Source: Leucobacter chromiisoli
GTDB lineage: Bacteria; Actinomycetota; Actinomycetes; Actinomycetales; Microbacteriaceae
DNA: 64,000 bases
NCBI RefSeq assembly: GCF_016522505.1
Contig: NZ_JAEHOH010000011.1
Location: forward strand, 62,001 to 126,000
Reading direction: 5' to 3'
Below, piece by piece: positions 33,989 through 44,217 of the stretch. The position numbers were made by a program, and so were the translations under genes. Position 1 is the first letter of the stretch. The number at the start of each line of letters is the position of its first letter. The notes beneath the pieces are model-generated. The model had not been told where the DNA came from and searched no databases. It saw only the letters and a program-made list of their open reading frames with translations.

Positions 33989-35606
33989 CCGGGCTCCCGA
34001 CCCCGCGCAGGGTGTTCGCGATCGCGACGGCGCGCAGCGGCGCCGCGGCCTTGCTGCGGCACTCCCGGTCCTCCGAGAGCGGCACCGAGTCGGCCACCAC
34101 GCCCCCGCCCGCCTGCACCATCGCGACGCCGTCCCGGATGGTCGCGGTGCGGATCGCGATCGCGAGGTCCGCGGCCCCGCCGAGGCCGAAGTAGCCCACG
34201 ACGCCGCCGTAGACGCCGCGCTGCACGGGCTCGAGCTCGTCGATGATCTGGAGGGCCCGGGGCTTCGGGGCGCCCGAGAGGGTGCCCGCGGGGAAGGTCG
34301 CGCGCAGCACGTCGATCGGGTTGCCGGCGTCGCGCACCTGCCCCTCGACCGTCGAGACGATGTGCATGATGTGGCTGAAGCGCTCGATCCGCATGAACTC
34401 GGTCACCTCCACCGACCCCGCCTCGCAGACCTTCAGCAGATCGTTGCGGGCGAGATCGACGAGCATGAGGTGCTCGGCGCGCTCCTTCTCGTCGGCGAGC
34501 AGCTCGCGCTCGTTCTGCTGGTCCTCGTCGACCGTCTCGCCGCGGGGGCGGGATCCCGCGATCGGGTGCGTCATGACGTGCCCCGTGTCCTGCACGGTGA
34601 CGAGGGCCTCGGGACTCGAGCCGACGACGGCGAAGGGCCTCCCGTCGGCGTCCTCGAGGCTCAGGAGGTAGAGATAGGGGCTCGGGTTCAGGTGGCGCAG
34701 CACGCGGTAGACGTCGAGCGGGTCGGCCGTGCACTCCTGGTCGAACCGCTGCGAGGGCACCACCTGGAAGATGTCGCCGTCCACGATGTACCGCTTCGCC
34801 CGCTCGACCGACGCGAGGTACACCTCCTGCGGGGTGAGGCGGCGGGGCTCCGCGACGGCCTCGCGGTCGAGCTCGCCGAGCGGCGACGCGATCGGGGCCG
34901 CGAGCGCCGCCTGCAGCGCGTCGAGCCTGCGCTGCGCGTCGGCCCACTGCGCGGCGGCGGCCTGCTCGGCGCCGGCCGCGCCGTCCGACCCGGGATCCTC
35001 GAGGGCGCCGTCGTTCAGGACGTTGGCGAGCAGCACGACGCTGCCCTCCCGGTGATCGATCACCACGAGCTCGGAGACGAAGCTCAGCCCCTGGGAGGGC
35101 AGGCCCGGCCCGTCGACCGGGCCGTGCTCCAGCCGCTCGAACTGGCGCACCGTCTCCCAACCGAGATAGCCGACGAAGCCGCTCGCGAGCGGCGGCAGGC
35201 CCGGCGCCTGCGCCGACTTCCAGCGCTCGTAGACCGCGCGCAGCGCCTCCACCGGAGCGAGGCCGGAGACGCCTCCGGGCAGCAGCCGCTCCTCGGAGAC
35301 GCCGGGACCCGCTGCTGCCTCCGTCCCGGGGCCCGTGCCCGACGCGCCTCCCGCGGGAGTCCACAGCGCGCGGCCGTCGCGTTCTCCGAGCACGCCGAAG
35401 CTGCCGGCGCCGACGAAGCTGAACCTCGTCCAGACGCCGCCCTGCTCCGCCGACTCCAGCAGGAAGGTCCCGGGGCGCGAGGCCGCCACCTTGCGGTAGA
35501 TGCTCACCGGCGTATCCGCATCGGCGAACACCTCCCTGCAGACGGGGATCACGGCGTGGGAGGCGCGCGCGGCGTCGAACGCGGCGCGGGTCGTCGTCAG
35601 TGTCAC
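33978..35606 (-). CDS. trpE: Anthranilate synthase component I
   Basis: TrpE makes anthranilate from chorismate with ammonia supplied by TrpG. The start is GTG 35606. The 542-residue product carries TFLLESAEQGGVWTRFSFVG, part of the feedback tryptophan site, and the chorismate-binding signatures GSRPRGETVDED, LSGAPKPRALQIIDELEP and GVYGGVVGYFG. The amidotransferase gene trpG is not in the window. It lies 38 bp after hisI. Confidence 0.97.
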   Translation of the reverse strand: MTLTTTRAAFDAARASHAVIPVCREVFADADTPVSIYRKVAASRPGTFLLESAEQGGVWTRFSFVGAGSFGVLGERDGRALWTPAGGASGTGPGTEAAAGPGVSEERLLPGGVSGLAPVEALRAVYERWKSAQAPGLPPLASGFVGYLGWETVRQFERLEHGPVDGPGLPSQGLSFVSELVVIDHREGSVVLLANVLNDGALEDPGSDGAAGAEQAAAAQWADAQRRLDALQAALAAPIASPLGELDREAVAEPRRLTPQEVYLASVERAKRYIVDGDIFQVVPSQRFDQECTADPLDVYRVLRHLNPSPYLYLLSLEDADGRPFAVVGSSPEALVTVQDTGHVMTHPIAGSRPRGETVDEDQQNERELLADEKERAEHLMLVDLARNDLLKVCEAGSVEVTEFMRIERFSHIMHIVSTVEGQVRDAGNPIDVLRATFPAGTLSGAPKPRALQIIDELEPVQRGVYGGVVGYFGLGGAADLAIAIRTATIRDGVAMVQAGGGVVADSVPLSEDRECRSKAAAPLRAVAIANTLRGVGSPDAR

Positions 35607-35644
35607 CGTCTCAGCCTACAGCGCCGGGTGGGAGGCGGATCCCG

Positions 35645-36028
35645 TCAGGCGTCCTGCTCGGGATCCCCGACGGCGGCCGGCAGCTCGCGACCCGTGAAGC
35701 AGGTGCGCGTGCCCGTGTGGCAGGCGGCGCCGATCTGGACGACGCGGACGAGCAGCGTGTCGCCGTCGCAGTCCATCGCGACCCCGCGCACGTACTGGCG
35801 GTGTCCCGAGGTGTCGCCCTTGCGCCAGTACTCCTGCCGGGACCGCGACCAGAAGGTGACCCGCCCGGTGGTCAGGGTGCGCCGCACCGCCTCGCGGTCC
35901 ATCCAGGCGAGCATCAGCACCTCGCCCGACTCGTCGTCCTGGACGATCGCCGGCAGCAGGCCCTCGTGGGCGAAGACGAGTGCGTCGAGAACGGCGTCGG
36001 AGCCGCTCGCGCCCGTGGCGTCGTTCAT
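35645..36028 (-). CDS. hisI: Phosphoribosyl-AMP cyclohydrolase
   Basis: HisI opens the ring of phosphoribosyl-AMP. The 127-residue product is the stand-alone form without a HisE domain. Conserved features are [39 protein letters not shown] and the metal-binding [12 protein letters not shown] 36028 overlaps the hisF stop (ATGA). Confidence 0.96.
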   Translation of the reverse strand: MNDATGASGSDAVLDALVFAHEGLLPAIVQDDESGEVLMLAWMDREAVRRTLTTGRVTFWSRSRQEYWRKGDTSGHRQYVRGVAMDCDGDTLLVRVVQIGAACHTGTRTCFTGRELPAAVGDPEQDA

Positions 36029-36810
36029 TCCGCTCCCGCCCCGCCGGCGAACCGGACCGGATGACCCGCGTCCGCGAGCGCCCGCTTGACCTGGCCGACC
36101 GTGAAGGTGCCGTCGTGGAACACCGACGCCGCGAGCACCGCGTCGGCTCCGGCCTCGACGGCCGGCGCGAAGTGCTCCAGCGCCCCCGCCCCGCCCGAGG
36201 CGATCACCGGGACCTGCGAGAGCGCCCGCACCTCGCGGGTGAGCTCGAGGTCGAAGCCCGCGAGCGTGCCGTCCGCGTCCATGGAGTTGACGAGCAGCTC
36301 GCCGGCGCCCCGGTCCACGGCTTCGCGGCACCACTCGAGCGCGTCGAGATCGGTCTCGCGCTTGCCCCCGTGCGTGGTCACGACGAAGCCGCTCGGCATG
36401 CGGTCGCTGCGCTTCACGTCGAGCGACAGCACGAGCACCTGGGAGCCGAAGCGGTCGGCGATCTCGCCGATCACCCCGGGCCGCGCGATGGCGCCGCTGT
36501 TGATGCCCACCTTGTCGGCGCCGACGCCGAGAAGCCTCGCCACGTCCTCGGCGCCCCGGACTCCCCCGCCGACGGTCAGGGGGATGAAGACCTGCTCCGC
36601 CGTCCGCTGCACGACGTCGTAGGTCGTCGAGCGGTCGTCGACCGTCGCCGTGACGTCGAGGAAGGTCAACTCGTCGGCCCCCTGCTCGGCGTAGCGGGCG
36701 GCGAGCTCGACGGGATCCCCCGCGTCTCGCAGGTTCAGGAAGTTGACGCCCTTCACGACGCGGCCGGCGGCGACGTCGAGGCACGGGATCACCCGCACGC
36801 TGATGGACAC
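36025..36810 (-). CDS. hisF: Imidazole glycerol phosphate synthase cyclase subunit
   Basis: HisF closes the imidazole ring, receiving ammonia from HisH, whose gene is not in the window. The start is GTG 36810 ([20 protein letters not shown]). The 261-residue barrel has the catalytic aspartates in PCLDVAAGR and [11 protein letters not shown], and phosphate loops PLTVGGGVR and [10 protein letters not shown]. Confidence 0.97.
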   Translation of the reverse strand: MSISVRVIPCLDVAAGRVVKGVNFLNLRDAGDPVELAARYAEQGADELTFLDVTATVDDRSTTYDVVQRTAEQVFIPLTVGGGVRGAEDVARLLGVGADKVGINSGAIARPGVIGEIADRFGSQVLVLSLDVKRSDRMPSGFVVTTHGGKRETDLDALEWCREAVDRGAGELLVNSMDADGTLAGFDLELTREVRALSQVPVIASGGAGALEHFAPAVEAGADAVLAASVFHDGTFTVGQVKRALADAGHPVRFAGGAGAE

Positions 36811-36821
36811 GGCGCCCCTCC

Positions 36822-37661
36822 CTACAGCCGCGCGGCGTGGATCGCCGTGACGAGGATCGCCCGGGCGCCCAGCTCGTACAGCCGGTCCATGATGTCGTTC
36901 GCCTCGTTCGCGGGCACCATGACCCGCACGGCCACCCAGGTCTCGTCCTTCAGGGGAGACACCGTCGGGGACTCGATCCCGCCCGCGACCGCCGTCGCGG
37001 CCTCCAGCTGCGCGACCGGCAGATCGTAGTCCATGATCACGTACTTGCGGGCGACGAGCACCCCGCGCAGGCGGCGCAGCAGCCGCTCGATGTCGGCGTG
37101 CTCGCTCGGGCCCCCGATGAGCACGGCCGTCGACTCGAGGATGACCGGCCCGAAGATGTCGAGGCCGGCGGCTCTCAGGGTGGCGCCCGTCGAGACGACG
37201 TCGGCCACGGCGTCGGCGACCCCCAGGCGCACCGCCGACTCGACCGCGCCGTCGAGCTTCACGAGCTCGGCCTCGACGCCGCGCGCGCGCAGGAAGTCGT
37301 CGACGAGCTTCGGGTAGCTCGTCGCGACGCGCTTGCCGGCGAGCTGCGAGATGTCCGTGATCGTGTCGGCCGGAGCGGCGAAGCGGAACGTGGAGTCGCC
37401 GAAGTCGAGCTCCGCGATCTCGCGTGCGCGCGAGCCGGAGTCGAGCAGCAGGTCGCGGCCCGTGATGCCGACGTCGAGGGCGCCCGAGCCGACATAGGTC
37501 GCGATGTCGCGCGGGCGGAGGTAGAAGAACTCGACGCCGTTGCGGGCGTCCGTGTGCACGAGCTGGCGACCGTCGCGCCGACCGGAGTAGCCGGCCTCGG
37601 CGAGCATCTGCGCCGCGACCTCTGAGAGCGAGCCCTTGTTGGGCACCGCGATGCGAAGCAT
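36822..37661 (-). CDS. hisG: ATP phosphoribosyltransferase, long form
   Basis: HisG starts histidine synthesis. The 279-residue product has a two-lobed catalytic part with [14 protein letters not shown] and a C-terminal ACT-like regulatory domain (about 205-279), the feedback-inhibited long form. I chose ATG 37661 ([14 protein letters not shown]), as the frame upstream to 37757 is not conserved in character. It ends 11 bp before hisF. Confidence 0.96.
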   Translation of the reverse strand: MLRIAVPNKGSLSEVAAQMLAEAGYSGRRDGRQLVHTDARNGVEFFYLRPRDIATYVGSGALDVGITGRDLLLDSGSRAREIAELDFGDSTFRFAAPADTITDISQLAGKRVATSYPKLVDDFLRARGVEAELVKLDGAVESAVRLGVADAVADVVSTGATLRAAGLDIFGPVILESTAVLIGGPSEHADIERLLRRLRGVLVARKYVIMDYDLPVAQLEAATAVAGGIESPTVSPLKDETWVAVRVMVPANEANDIMDRLYELGARAILVTAIHAARL

Positions 37662-37794
37662 GGTGGGTGGAGTCCTTCCGTGTGGCGCCGACGCGATGTC
37701 GGCCGAGATGAGGGGATCCGGCGCCGTGAGGCACGTCGCCGTGTGCAGCGGTCGCACCGGGCGGCGCGGCGACGGGGCGTCGGCCGGCCCGGCG

Positions 37795-38058
37795 CTACAG
37801 ATGGGAGTAGACGTCCTCCAGTGTCAGGCCCTTGGCGAGCATCAGCACCTGCAGGTGGTAGAGCAGCTGGCTGATCTCCTCGGCGCAGGCCGCGTCCGAC
37901 TCGTACTCGGCGGCCATCCACACCTCGGCGGCCTCCTCGACGACCTTCTTGCCGATCGAGTGGACGCCGGCGTCCAGGCGCGCGACGGTGTCGCTGCCCT
38001 CGGGGCGGGATGCGGCCTTCTCGCTGAGCTCGGCGAACAGCGCTTCGAACGATTTCAC
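37795..38058 (-). CDS. hisE: Phosphoribosyl-ATP diphosphatase
   Basis: HisE removes diphosphate from phosphoribosyl-ATP. The 87-residue helical product has [13 protein letters not shown], with the metal-binding ExxE pattern, and [15 protein letters not shown]. It is a separate gene from hisI, as in other actinobacteria, and lies 133 bp before hisG. Confidence 0.96.
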   Translation of the reverse strand: MKSFEALFAELSEKAASRPEGSDTVARLDAGVHSIGKKVVEEAAEVWMAAEYESDAACAEEISQLLYHLQVLMLAKGLTLEDVYSHL

Positions 38059-38134
38059 CCGTCTAGCGTATCCTGTCTCGTCCGAGGGGCGTGCACGGTC
38101 GTCGCCGCACGGCGGACCGGTTCCCGGGTTCGGG

Positions 38135-38797
38135 TCAGTGCCGGTGCCGGGCGGCCGCCGCTCGCAGCTCGGCGATCCGGTCCTCGGGCACGCCGCCGTA
38201 CACCGCCGACCCGGCGACGAACGTGTCGGCCCCCGCCTCCGCCGCGATCCCGATCGTGTCGACCGAGATGCCGCCGTCCACCTGCAGCCACACGTCGAGG
38301 CCGTCCGCAGCCTTCGCCTCGGCGAAGCGGCGCAGCTTCGGCATCATGTCGTGCATGAACGACTGGCCGCCGAACCCCGGCTCGACCGTCATGACGAGCA
38401 CCTGATCGAACTCCGGCAGCAGCTCGAGGTAGGGCTCCGGTTCCGTGCCGGGCTTGAGCGCGATGCCCGCACGGGCGCCGATCTCGCGCAGACGGCGGGC
38501 GAGCGCCACCGGGTCCTCGGTCGCCTCCGCGTGGAAGGTGACGGAGGAGGCCCCGAGCTCGGCGTAGCCGGGAGCCCAGCGGTCCGCGTCGGAGATCATG
38601 AGGTGCACGTCGAGCGGGATCGGTGACACCGCCTGGATGCGCTCGACGACCGGCGGACCCATGGTGAGGTTCGGCACGAAGTGGTTGTCCATGACGTCGA
38701 CGTGCACGAGATCGGCGGTGGCGATGCGTTCCAGTTCGGCCTGCAGATTGACGAAGTCGGCGGACAGGATGCTCGGATTGATGCGCTGCTCGGTCAC
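38135..38797 (-). CDS. rpe: Ribulose-phosphate 3-epimerase
   Basis: Rpe interconverts ribulose-5-phosphate and xylulose-5-phosphate in the pentose phosphate pathway. The 220-residue barrel has [10 protein letters not shown], the metal-binding [13 protein letters not shown] and DVHLMI, and [10 protein letters not shown]. It precedes hisE by 76 bp and may share its transcript, coupling ribose supply to histidine and tryptophan synthesis. Confidence 0.96.
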   Translation of the reverse strand: MTEQRINPSILSADFVNLQAELERIATADLVHVDVMDNHFVPNLTMGPPVVERIQAVSPIPLDVHLMISDADRWAPGYAELGASSVTFHAEATEDPVALARRLREIGARAGIALKPGTEPEPYLELLPEFDQVLVMTVEPGFGGQSFMHDMMPKLRRFAEAKAADGLDVWLQVDGGISVDTIGIAAEAGADTFVAGSAVYGGVPEDRIAELRAAAARHRH

Positions 38798-38834
38798 GGC
38801 ATCAGCATAGCGGGGCGTCAGCGGTGAGCGGCGC

Positions 38835-38840
38835 TAGTCT
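38835..38840 (+). promoter_or_regulatory. TAGTCT -10 box implying a leaderless mRNA
   Basis: TAGTCT (TANNNT pattern) lies 7 nt before ATG 38848, the same spacing as at the VKOR gene. No ribosome binding site is present. It is divergent from rpe. Confidence 0.45.
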
Positions 38841-38847
38841 GTTGCAC

Positions 38848-40332
38848 ATGGAGAGCATGCCCGGCACCGTCGATCCGGCAGACGGTGCGGACGATGCCGA
38901 CGGCGCGCCTGGCACGGACGGTGCAGCCGATGCGGCCGGTGCGGTAGCGGCGGGTCCGGCGTCGCCGGCGGTACCCGCGTCGCCGGATCGGGACGGGTTC
39001 TCCCTCGGGCTTCCGAGCAGCGCACCTCCGCGGGGGCTGAGCCCCTCGCCGGGGCTGCAGCCCTCGCCGGGGCTCCCGAAGCCGGCGGACCTCGGCTTCC
39101 CCGCAGGCGGGTTCGGCCGGGAGGCCGGGGCCGCACCGAAGCCTCCCGCGGCACCGGCGCTGCCGGAGATGCCCGCACTGCCCGAGACGCCGGCACTGCC
39201 CGAGGCGCTCCCGCTGCCCGAGACCCCGGCGCCTGCCGCGGCGGGATCCCCGAGCGGGGCCGTCAGCGCAGCACCGACCGCAGCACCGACGCCGGCACGG
39301 GTCCGCCGTGCCGGCGTCGGTGCCGGGGTCGGTCGGGCGGCCGGCGAGGCGGGGCGACGGTCCCTGATCAGGGGGCTGGCGGTGGCGGGCGGGTTCGTCG
39401 TCCTCGGGATCCTGGCCCTGTCAGGAGCGGTCGGCTCGCTGTTCGGCGGCGGTGGCGGCGGGGCCGCCGGCCCCGAGGAGACCGTCGAGGCGTATCTGAC
39501 GGCGCTCTCCGAGGGCGACGCGGGCGCCGCGCTCGCGGGCATCGAGGCGGAGGCCCGCGGTCCGCTGCTCACCGACGAGGCGCTGGCGGAGTCCGCGAGA
39601 CTGGCGCCCCTCGAATCCGTCGAGGTTCGGGAGGGCGCGGACGGCGACGGCCCCACGCGCACCGTCTCCGCGAGCTTCGCCCTCGGCGACCGGCGGGTGT
39701 TCCGCGACTTCACGGTGCGGGAGCACGAGGAGGGCTGGCGCGTGGTGGACGGCCTCGTCGAGGTGCCCCTCGACGCGCTCGCCCCGTACGCGCCCTCCCT
39801 CAACGGGATCCCGGTGGGCGGCGACACCGCGCTCCTCTTCCCGGGCGGGTACGAGCTCGCCCTGGGCGTCGAGGAATTCGCCGTTCCCGAGGGCGAGGGC
39901 CTCATCGTCGCGGGCGACATCCTCGAGGTGCCGGACGCGCAGTGGATCTCCCCCGTCCTCACTCCCGAAGGGGAGGAGCGCTTCCGGGAGATGGTGCGCG
40001 AGTCGCTCGAGTCGTGCCTCGCCGAGACCTCCATCACGACGGAGTGCGGCATGAACGTCGACGAGACCGTGGACGACGGATATCGCGTGATCGACGGAGC
40101 GGTGCAGCGCAGCCTCACCGAGACCGGCGAAGCGGCGCTCGACGCCCTGGCGCCCGTCGCGGACTCCGGGGAGCCGGGCTCCGTCACCGCCTACGACTAC
40201 CTCGACATCGAGATCCGGCTGGAGGTCGAACGCGACGGCGAGCGACGCACCGGCACCCTCATGGCTCCGGAGGGCGTGCTGACTCCCGTCGTGGACTTCA
40301 CGGCGAGCGATCCCCGGGTGACCTGGGAGTAG
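38848..40332 (+). CDS. Single-TM protein with proline/alanine-rich head and extracellular domain
   Basis: The 494-residue product (ATG 38848, MESMPGTVDPADG) has a disordered cytoplasmic head of about 170 residues rich in A, P, G and D with LPETPALPE-type repeats. One membrane segment follows (about 180-200, IRGLAVAGGFVVLGILALSG), then a soluble C-terminal part of 280 residues, probably outside the cell, beginning with a helical EETVEAYLTALSEGDAGAAL stretch of the kind seen in NTF2-like folds. I do not recognise the family. Its end overlaps the convergent MFS gene by 35 bp. Confidence 0.75.
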   Translation: MESMPGTVDPADGADDADGAPGTDGAADAAGAVAAGPASPAVPASPDRDGFSLGLPSSAPPRGLSPSPGLQPSPGLPKPADLGFPAGGFGREAGAAPKPPAAPALPEMPALPETPALPEALPLPETPAPAAAGSPSGAVSAAPTAAPTPARVRRAGVGAGVGRAAGEAGRRSLIRGLAVAGGFVVLGILALSGAVGSLFGGGGGGAAGPEETVEAYLTALSEGDAGAALAGIEAEARGPLLTDEALAESARLAPLESVEVREGADGDGPTRTVSASFALGDRRVFRDFTVREHEEGWRVVDGLVEVPLDALAPYAPSLNGIPVGGDTALLFPGGYELALGVEEFAVPEGEGLIVAGDILEVPDAQWISPVLTPEGEERFREMVRESLESCLAETSITTECGMNVDETVDDGYRVIDGAVQRSLTETGEAALDALAPVADSGEPGSVTAYDYLDIEIRLEVERDGERRTGTLMAPEGVLTPVVDFTASDPRVTWE

Positions 40333-41692
40333 CGGACCCGGCGGCGCCTCCACCGCCCTCGCCGGCGCCGCCGTCCTCGCTCTCCCGCGCCGGTCTCGAG
40401 GGGGCGCTCGTCGCGTAGCTGCGCGACATCACCCGGTAGGAGCGGGTCAGGGAGGCGCCCACCGCGAGCAGGATCGACACGACGCCGGCCCACAGGAAGA
40501 TCAGCGCGATGCCGCGCGCCTCGCCCTGCCCGAGCAGCCAGCCCCAGCGCTGCTCGCCGGCGGACGAGTCCATGTAGGGCACCACCCAGAACTCCGCGAC
40601 CGGCGCGATGAGGAACGAGGTGATGGGCGCCGTCGCCGCCTCGAAGGTCATCGCGAATCCGAAGACCCGCCCCTGCTTCTCGAAGGGGACGACGCGCTGG
40701 ATCACCGTCTGCTCCGCGGCCTCGATCGCGGGCATCAGGATCATGAACAGCCAGATGCCGACCACGAAGATCCAGCCCCACTCGCGCACGGTGAACAGCG
40801 CTCCGATGACCCCGGTCGCCGCGACGAGGAAGAGCATGGTCCGGATGGGATTGCGGCCGAGGCCCCACTTGGCGACGACCGCGCCGCCGATGACGAAGCC
40901 CGTCGAGGCCACGCCGAACACGATGCCCCAGATCTCGACGGGGAACAGGGTCAGGCCGTAGGGGTCGAGCAGCGCCATGAACACCCCGCCCGTGAGATTG
41001 TTGAACGTCGTGAAGACGATGAGCGCGAGCAGCCCGGGCACCGCGAGGACCGCGAGGAAGCCGCCGCGGAAGTCGACCGCCCGTCGTTCGGGATCGCTCA
41101 CCGCCTCGGGCTCGGAGACGCGGATCGCGTGGAGGTGGACCAGCGGCAGCGCCGTGCACACCGTGGCGATCACGATCGTCGGCCCCATGCCGAGCTGACC
41201 GACCGAGAGCCCGCTGAACACGCTCGTCGCGATGAACGCGAGGCCCTGCACGGTTCCGACGAGGCCGTTGGCGTTGGCGTGCCGCTCGGGCTCGACGAGC
41301 AGCGTGACCGTCGTGGAGAGCGCCAGGTTGCGCAGCAGCTCGACGACGCAGCCCACGAGCAGTATCACGGCGAACGCCCAGAACCACGGACCCGAGATCT
41401 GCAGCAGCGTGTCGGGCGTCAGCAGGAAGTACATGGCGCACGCGATCGCGAAGGCGATGAGCGAGATCCAGGCCGACAGCCGCATGACGCTCAGCTTGCG
41501 GAATCGGTCGACCAGACTGCCGAAGTACATCGAGCACAGCGCGATGATGAGCATGTAGGCGCCGCCCAGGATGCCGGTGGCGAGGATGCTCCTGGTCTCG
41601 AGGTAGACCCAGAACACCAGCGCGAACCACAGGAAGTTCGTGGTCAGGTTCGCGATCGCCGTGTTCGCGAGCAGGTGCAGGAAGGTGCGCAT
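40298..41692 (-). CDS. MFS transporter
   Basis: The 464-residue protein has about 12 hydrophobic segments with the MFS loop motif GSLVDRFRKLSVM between the second and third. The central loop and the alternating pattern fit the group of multidrug-type or macrolide-like exporters, but the substrate cannot be told. The C-terminus is glycine- and acid-rich and overlaps the preceding convergent gene by 35 bp. Confidence 0.9.
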   Translation of the reverse strand: MRTFLHLLANTAIANLTTNFLWFALVFWVYLETRSILATGILGGAYMLIIALCSMYFGSLVDRFRKLSVMRLSAWISLIAFAIACAMYFLLTPDTLLQISGPWFWAFAVILLVGCVVELLRNLALSTTVTLLVEPERHANANGLVGTVQGLAFIATSVFSGLSVGQLGMGPTIVIATVCTALPLVHLHAIRVSEPEAVSDPERRAVDFRGGFLAVLAVPGLLALIVFTTFNNLTGGVFMALLDPYGLTLFPVEIWGIVFGVASTGFVIGGAVVAKWGLGRNPIRTMLFLVAATGVIGALFTVREWGWIFVVGIWLFMILMPAIEAAEQTVIQRVVPFEKQGRVFGFAMTFEAATAPITSFLIAPVAEFWVVPYMDSSAGEQRWGWLLGQGEARGIALIFLWAGVVSILLAVGASLTRSYRVMSRSYATSAPSRPARESEDGGAGEGGGGAAGSATPRSPGDRSP

Positions 41693-41746
41693 GGGTTCAG
41701 GGTAGACCCGGGCACCGGCATCGCGGCAGCCCCGCGACGCCGCATC

Positions 41747-43192
41747 TCAGGCGGGCCGCTCGACCAGCGCGATGAACATCGCGTCGGTGCCGTGCCGGTG
41801 GGGCCACAGCTGGGCGCTCGGCGCGTCGCCCGCGAGGTCGAGTCCGCCGGCGACGCCCCGCGCGATCCCGCCCACGACCGCGCGCGCGTCCAGCTCGCGG
41901 AGATGCGGATGCCGCCGCAGCGCACCCTCGAGCACCACGCGCGTCTCGGCGAGGTGGGGCGAGCACGTCACGTAGGCGAGCACGCCGCCCGGGGCCAGGT
42001 GATCCATCGCGGCGTCCAGCAGCTGCCCCTGCAGCGCCGTCAGTCCGGGCAGGTCCGCCGGGGCCTTCCGCCACCTGGCCTCGGGCCGACGGCGCAGCGC
42101 GCCGAGCCCCGAGCACGGCGCATCCACCAGGATCCGGTCGAAGAGCTCCGGCCCTCGCCCGTCGCCGTAGGCCTCGGGATCCCGCCCGTCGTGCGAGACG
42201 ACCTCGACGGCGTCCGCCACCGCCGCGGTCGAACGCCGCACCAGTTCCGCTCGGTGCTCCGAGACCTCGTTGGCGCGGACGCTCGCGCCCCCGAGGCGCG
42301 CCTCGGCCCCCAGCACCGCGGTCTTGCCGCCGGGGCCCGCGCAGAGATCGAGCCAGCGCTCTCCCGCGCGCACGGGGCGGAGGCGCGCCAGCGCGAGCGC
42401 CGCGAGCTGGGACCCCTGATCCTGCACCCGCGCGTACCCGTCGGGGACGTCGAGCGACCGCACGGCGCGGGCGGGATCGCCGCCATCGAGCTCCAGGCCG
42501 ATCGGCGACGGGCCCGTCGCGACGAGGCCGGCCTCACCGCCGAGGGCCTCCGCGGTGTCGAGGTCGATGCCGCTGCCGGGAAGGAGCGCGAGGCTGACCC
42601 GGGGCGGCTCGTTGTCCGCGGCGAGCAGGCGCTCGAGCTCGTCGGCGCGCCCCTCCGCGCGCAGAGCATCGCGCAGGGCGCGGAGCACCCAGGTCGGATG
42701 CGACGTGCGCTCCGCAAGCGACGCGTCCGCCGTGGGCGCCGCGGCGTCGATCCGCTCGTCCCACTGCTCGTCCGTCGTCCGGCCGACGGTGCGCAGCACG
42801 CCGTTCACGAAGCCGGCGCCCGCAGGGTTCGCCACGAGGCGCTGCAGCTCGACGCTCTCGTTGACCGCCGCGTGGGAGGCCGTCCGCATCGCGAGCAGTT
42901 GGTGGGCGCCGAGGCGGAGCACGTTGAGCGTGCGGGCGTCGATGGCGGAGGCGGGGCGCTTCGCCGCGAGCGCGATGATGCGGTCGTAGCGACCCCGACC
43001 GCGCAGCGACCCCGAGACGAGCTCCGTCGCCAGGGCGGCGTCGCGACCGTCGAGACCCGCCTCGCGGATCCGCGCGGGCAGCGCGAGGTTGGCGTAGGCG
43101 TCGCGATCGGCGACGTCGCGCAGCACATCGTAGGCGACGACCCTCGCGGGCGAGACGCGGGGCCGCCGCCGGCCGCCCCCGTTCGCGCTCAC
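41747..43192 (-). CDS. rsmB: 16S rRNA m5C967 methyltransferase RsmB
   Basis: RsmB methylates 16S rRNA C967 with SAM. The 481-residue product starts with a NusB-like domain (about 10-150). The Rossmann methyltransferase follows with LDLCAGPGGKTAVLG, VDAPCSGLGALRRRPEARW and the catalytic YVTCSPHLAET. The GTG 43192 start overlaps the fmt stop (GTGA). 54 bp separate it from the MFS gene. Confidence 0.94.
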   Translation of the reverse strand: MSANGGGRRRPRVSPARVVAYDVLRDVADRDAYANLALPARIREAGLDGRDAALATELVSGSLRGRGRYDRIIALAAKRPASAIDARTLNVLRLGAHQLLAMRTASHAAVNESVELQRLVANPAGAGFVNGVLRTVGRTTDEQWDERIDAAAPTADASLAERTSHPTWVLRALRDALRAEGRADELERLLAADNEPPRVSLALLPGSGIDLDTAEALGGEAGLVATGPSPIGLELDGGDPARAVRSLDVPDGYARVQDQGSQLAALALARLRPVRAGERWLDLCAGPGGKTAVLGAEARLGGASVRANEVSEHRAELVRRSTAAVADAVEVVSHDGRDPEAYGDGRGPELFDRILVDAPCSGLGALRRRPEARWRKAPADLPGLTALQGQLLDAAMDHLAPGGVLAYVTCSPHLAETRVVLEGALRRHPHLRELDARAVVGGIARGVAGGLDLAGDAPSAQLWPHRHGTDAMFIALVERPA

Positions 43193-44133
43193 GAGAGCAC
43201 CGCCGCGCCGCCGCGGCCGCGCAGCCAGGCTGCGCCGTCCATCGCGGGCTTGCCGGCCGGCTGCACACGCGCCAGTTCGAGGGCGCCGTCGGCGAGGTGC
43301 AGGATCGCGCTGCCGCCCTCGAGGGTCACAGTTCCCCGCTCCGGCTCCGCGGCAGCCGGCTGGTCGACGCCGGCTCCGGCGCCGACGGTCGTCACCCGCA
43401 GCTCGTGCAGCTTGAGGGGGGCGCCCTCGTGCATCGCGAACGCCCCCGGCTCGGGCGTGACGCCGGCCCAGTGCGCGAGCACCCGGTCCGCCGGAGCGGA
43501 CAGGTCGATGCGGCCGTCCTCGCGCGTCAGCTTGTGCGCGTAACTCGCCTCCCCCGCCTGCGGGTCGCCCGAATCGGGATCTGCGGCGATCGCAGCGACC
43601 GCCGCGAGCAGCGCGCCGGTGCCGAAGTCCGCGAGCTCGGCGAGGGCCTCACCGGCGCTGGTGCCGGGGCCGAACTCGCGCTCGTCGCGGGTGAGCACAT
43701 CGCCGGCGTCGAGCGCCTCGACCAGGCGGAACACGGTCACGCCGAGGCGCCGCTCCCCCGCCATGAGCGCCCGCTGCACGGGCGCGGCACCCCGCCAGCG
43801 GGGCAGCTCGGAGAAGTGCAGGTTGATCCAGCCGTGCTCGGGCAGGCTCAGCAGCGGCTCCCGCACGAGACCGCCGTAGGCGACGATCACGCCGAGCTCC
43901 GCCCCGAGCTCCGACGCCCATGCAGCGGCGTCGTCGCCCAACCGGTTGGCCTTGAGCGTCGGGATCCCGAGATCCGCCGCGAGCCGGGCCACGGGAGACG
44001 GCGTGAGCACGCGCTTGCGCCCGAGCGGGGCGTCCTCCCGCGTGATCACGCCGGCCACGTCGTGACCCGCGTCGACGAGGGACCGCAGGCTGGGCACGGC
44101 GAACTCGGGGGTGCCGGCAAAAACTATCCGCAT
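43189..44133 (-). CDS. fmt: Methionyl-tRNA formyltransferase
   Basis: Fmt formylates initiator Met-tRNA using formyl-tetrahydrofolate. The 314-residue product has FAGTPEFAVPSLR, VVAYGGLV (active-site region), NLHFSELPRWRGAAPVQRA and the C-terminal OB-like domain. It is the usual length, 84 bp downstream of priA on the same strand. Confidence 0.96.
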   Translation of the reverse strand: MRIVFAGTPEFAVPSLRSLVDAGHDVAGVITREDAPLGRKRVLTPSPVARLAADLGIPTLKANRLGDDAAAWASELGAELGVIVAYGGLVREPLLSLPEHGWINLHFSELPRWRGAAPVQRALMAGERRLGVTVFRLVEALDAGDVLTRDEREFGPGTSAGEALAELADFGTGALLAAVAAIAADPDSGDPQAGEASYAHKLTREDGRIDLSAPADRVLAHWAGVTPEPGAFAMHEGAPLKLHELRVTTVGAGAGVDQPAAAEPERGTVTLEGGSAILHLADGALELARVQPAGKPAMDGAAWLRGRGGAAVLS

Positions 44134-44217
44134 CCCCCCATTCTCTCAGCTCCGGGCCGCGGCCGGCGCCGGACCGGGACGGCGCGACGGAGATCGGCGC
44201 GCGGTCGGCGCCGTCGA

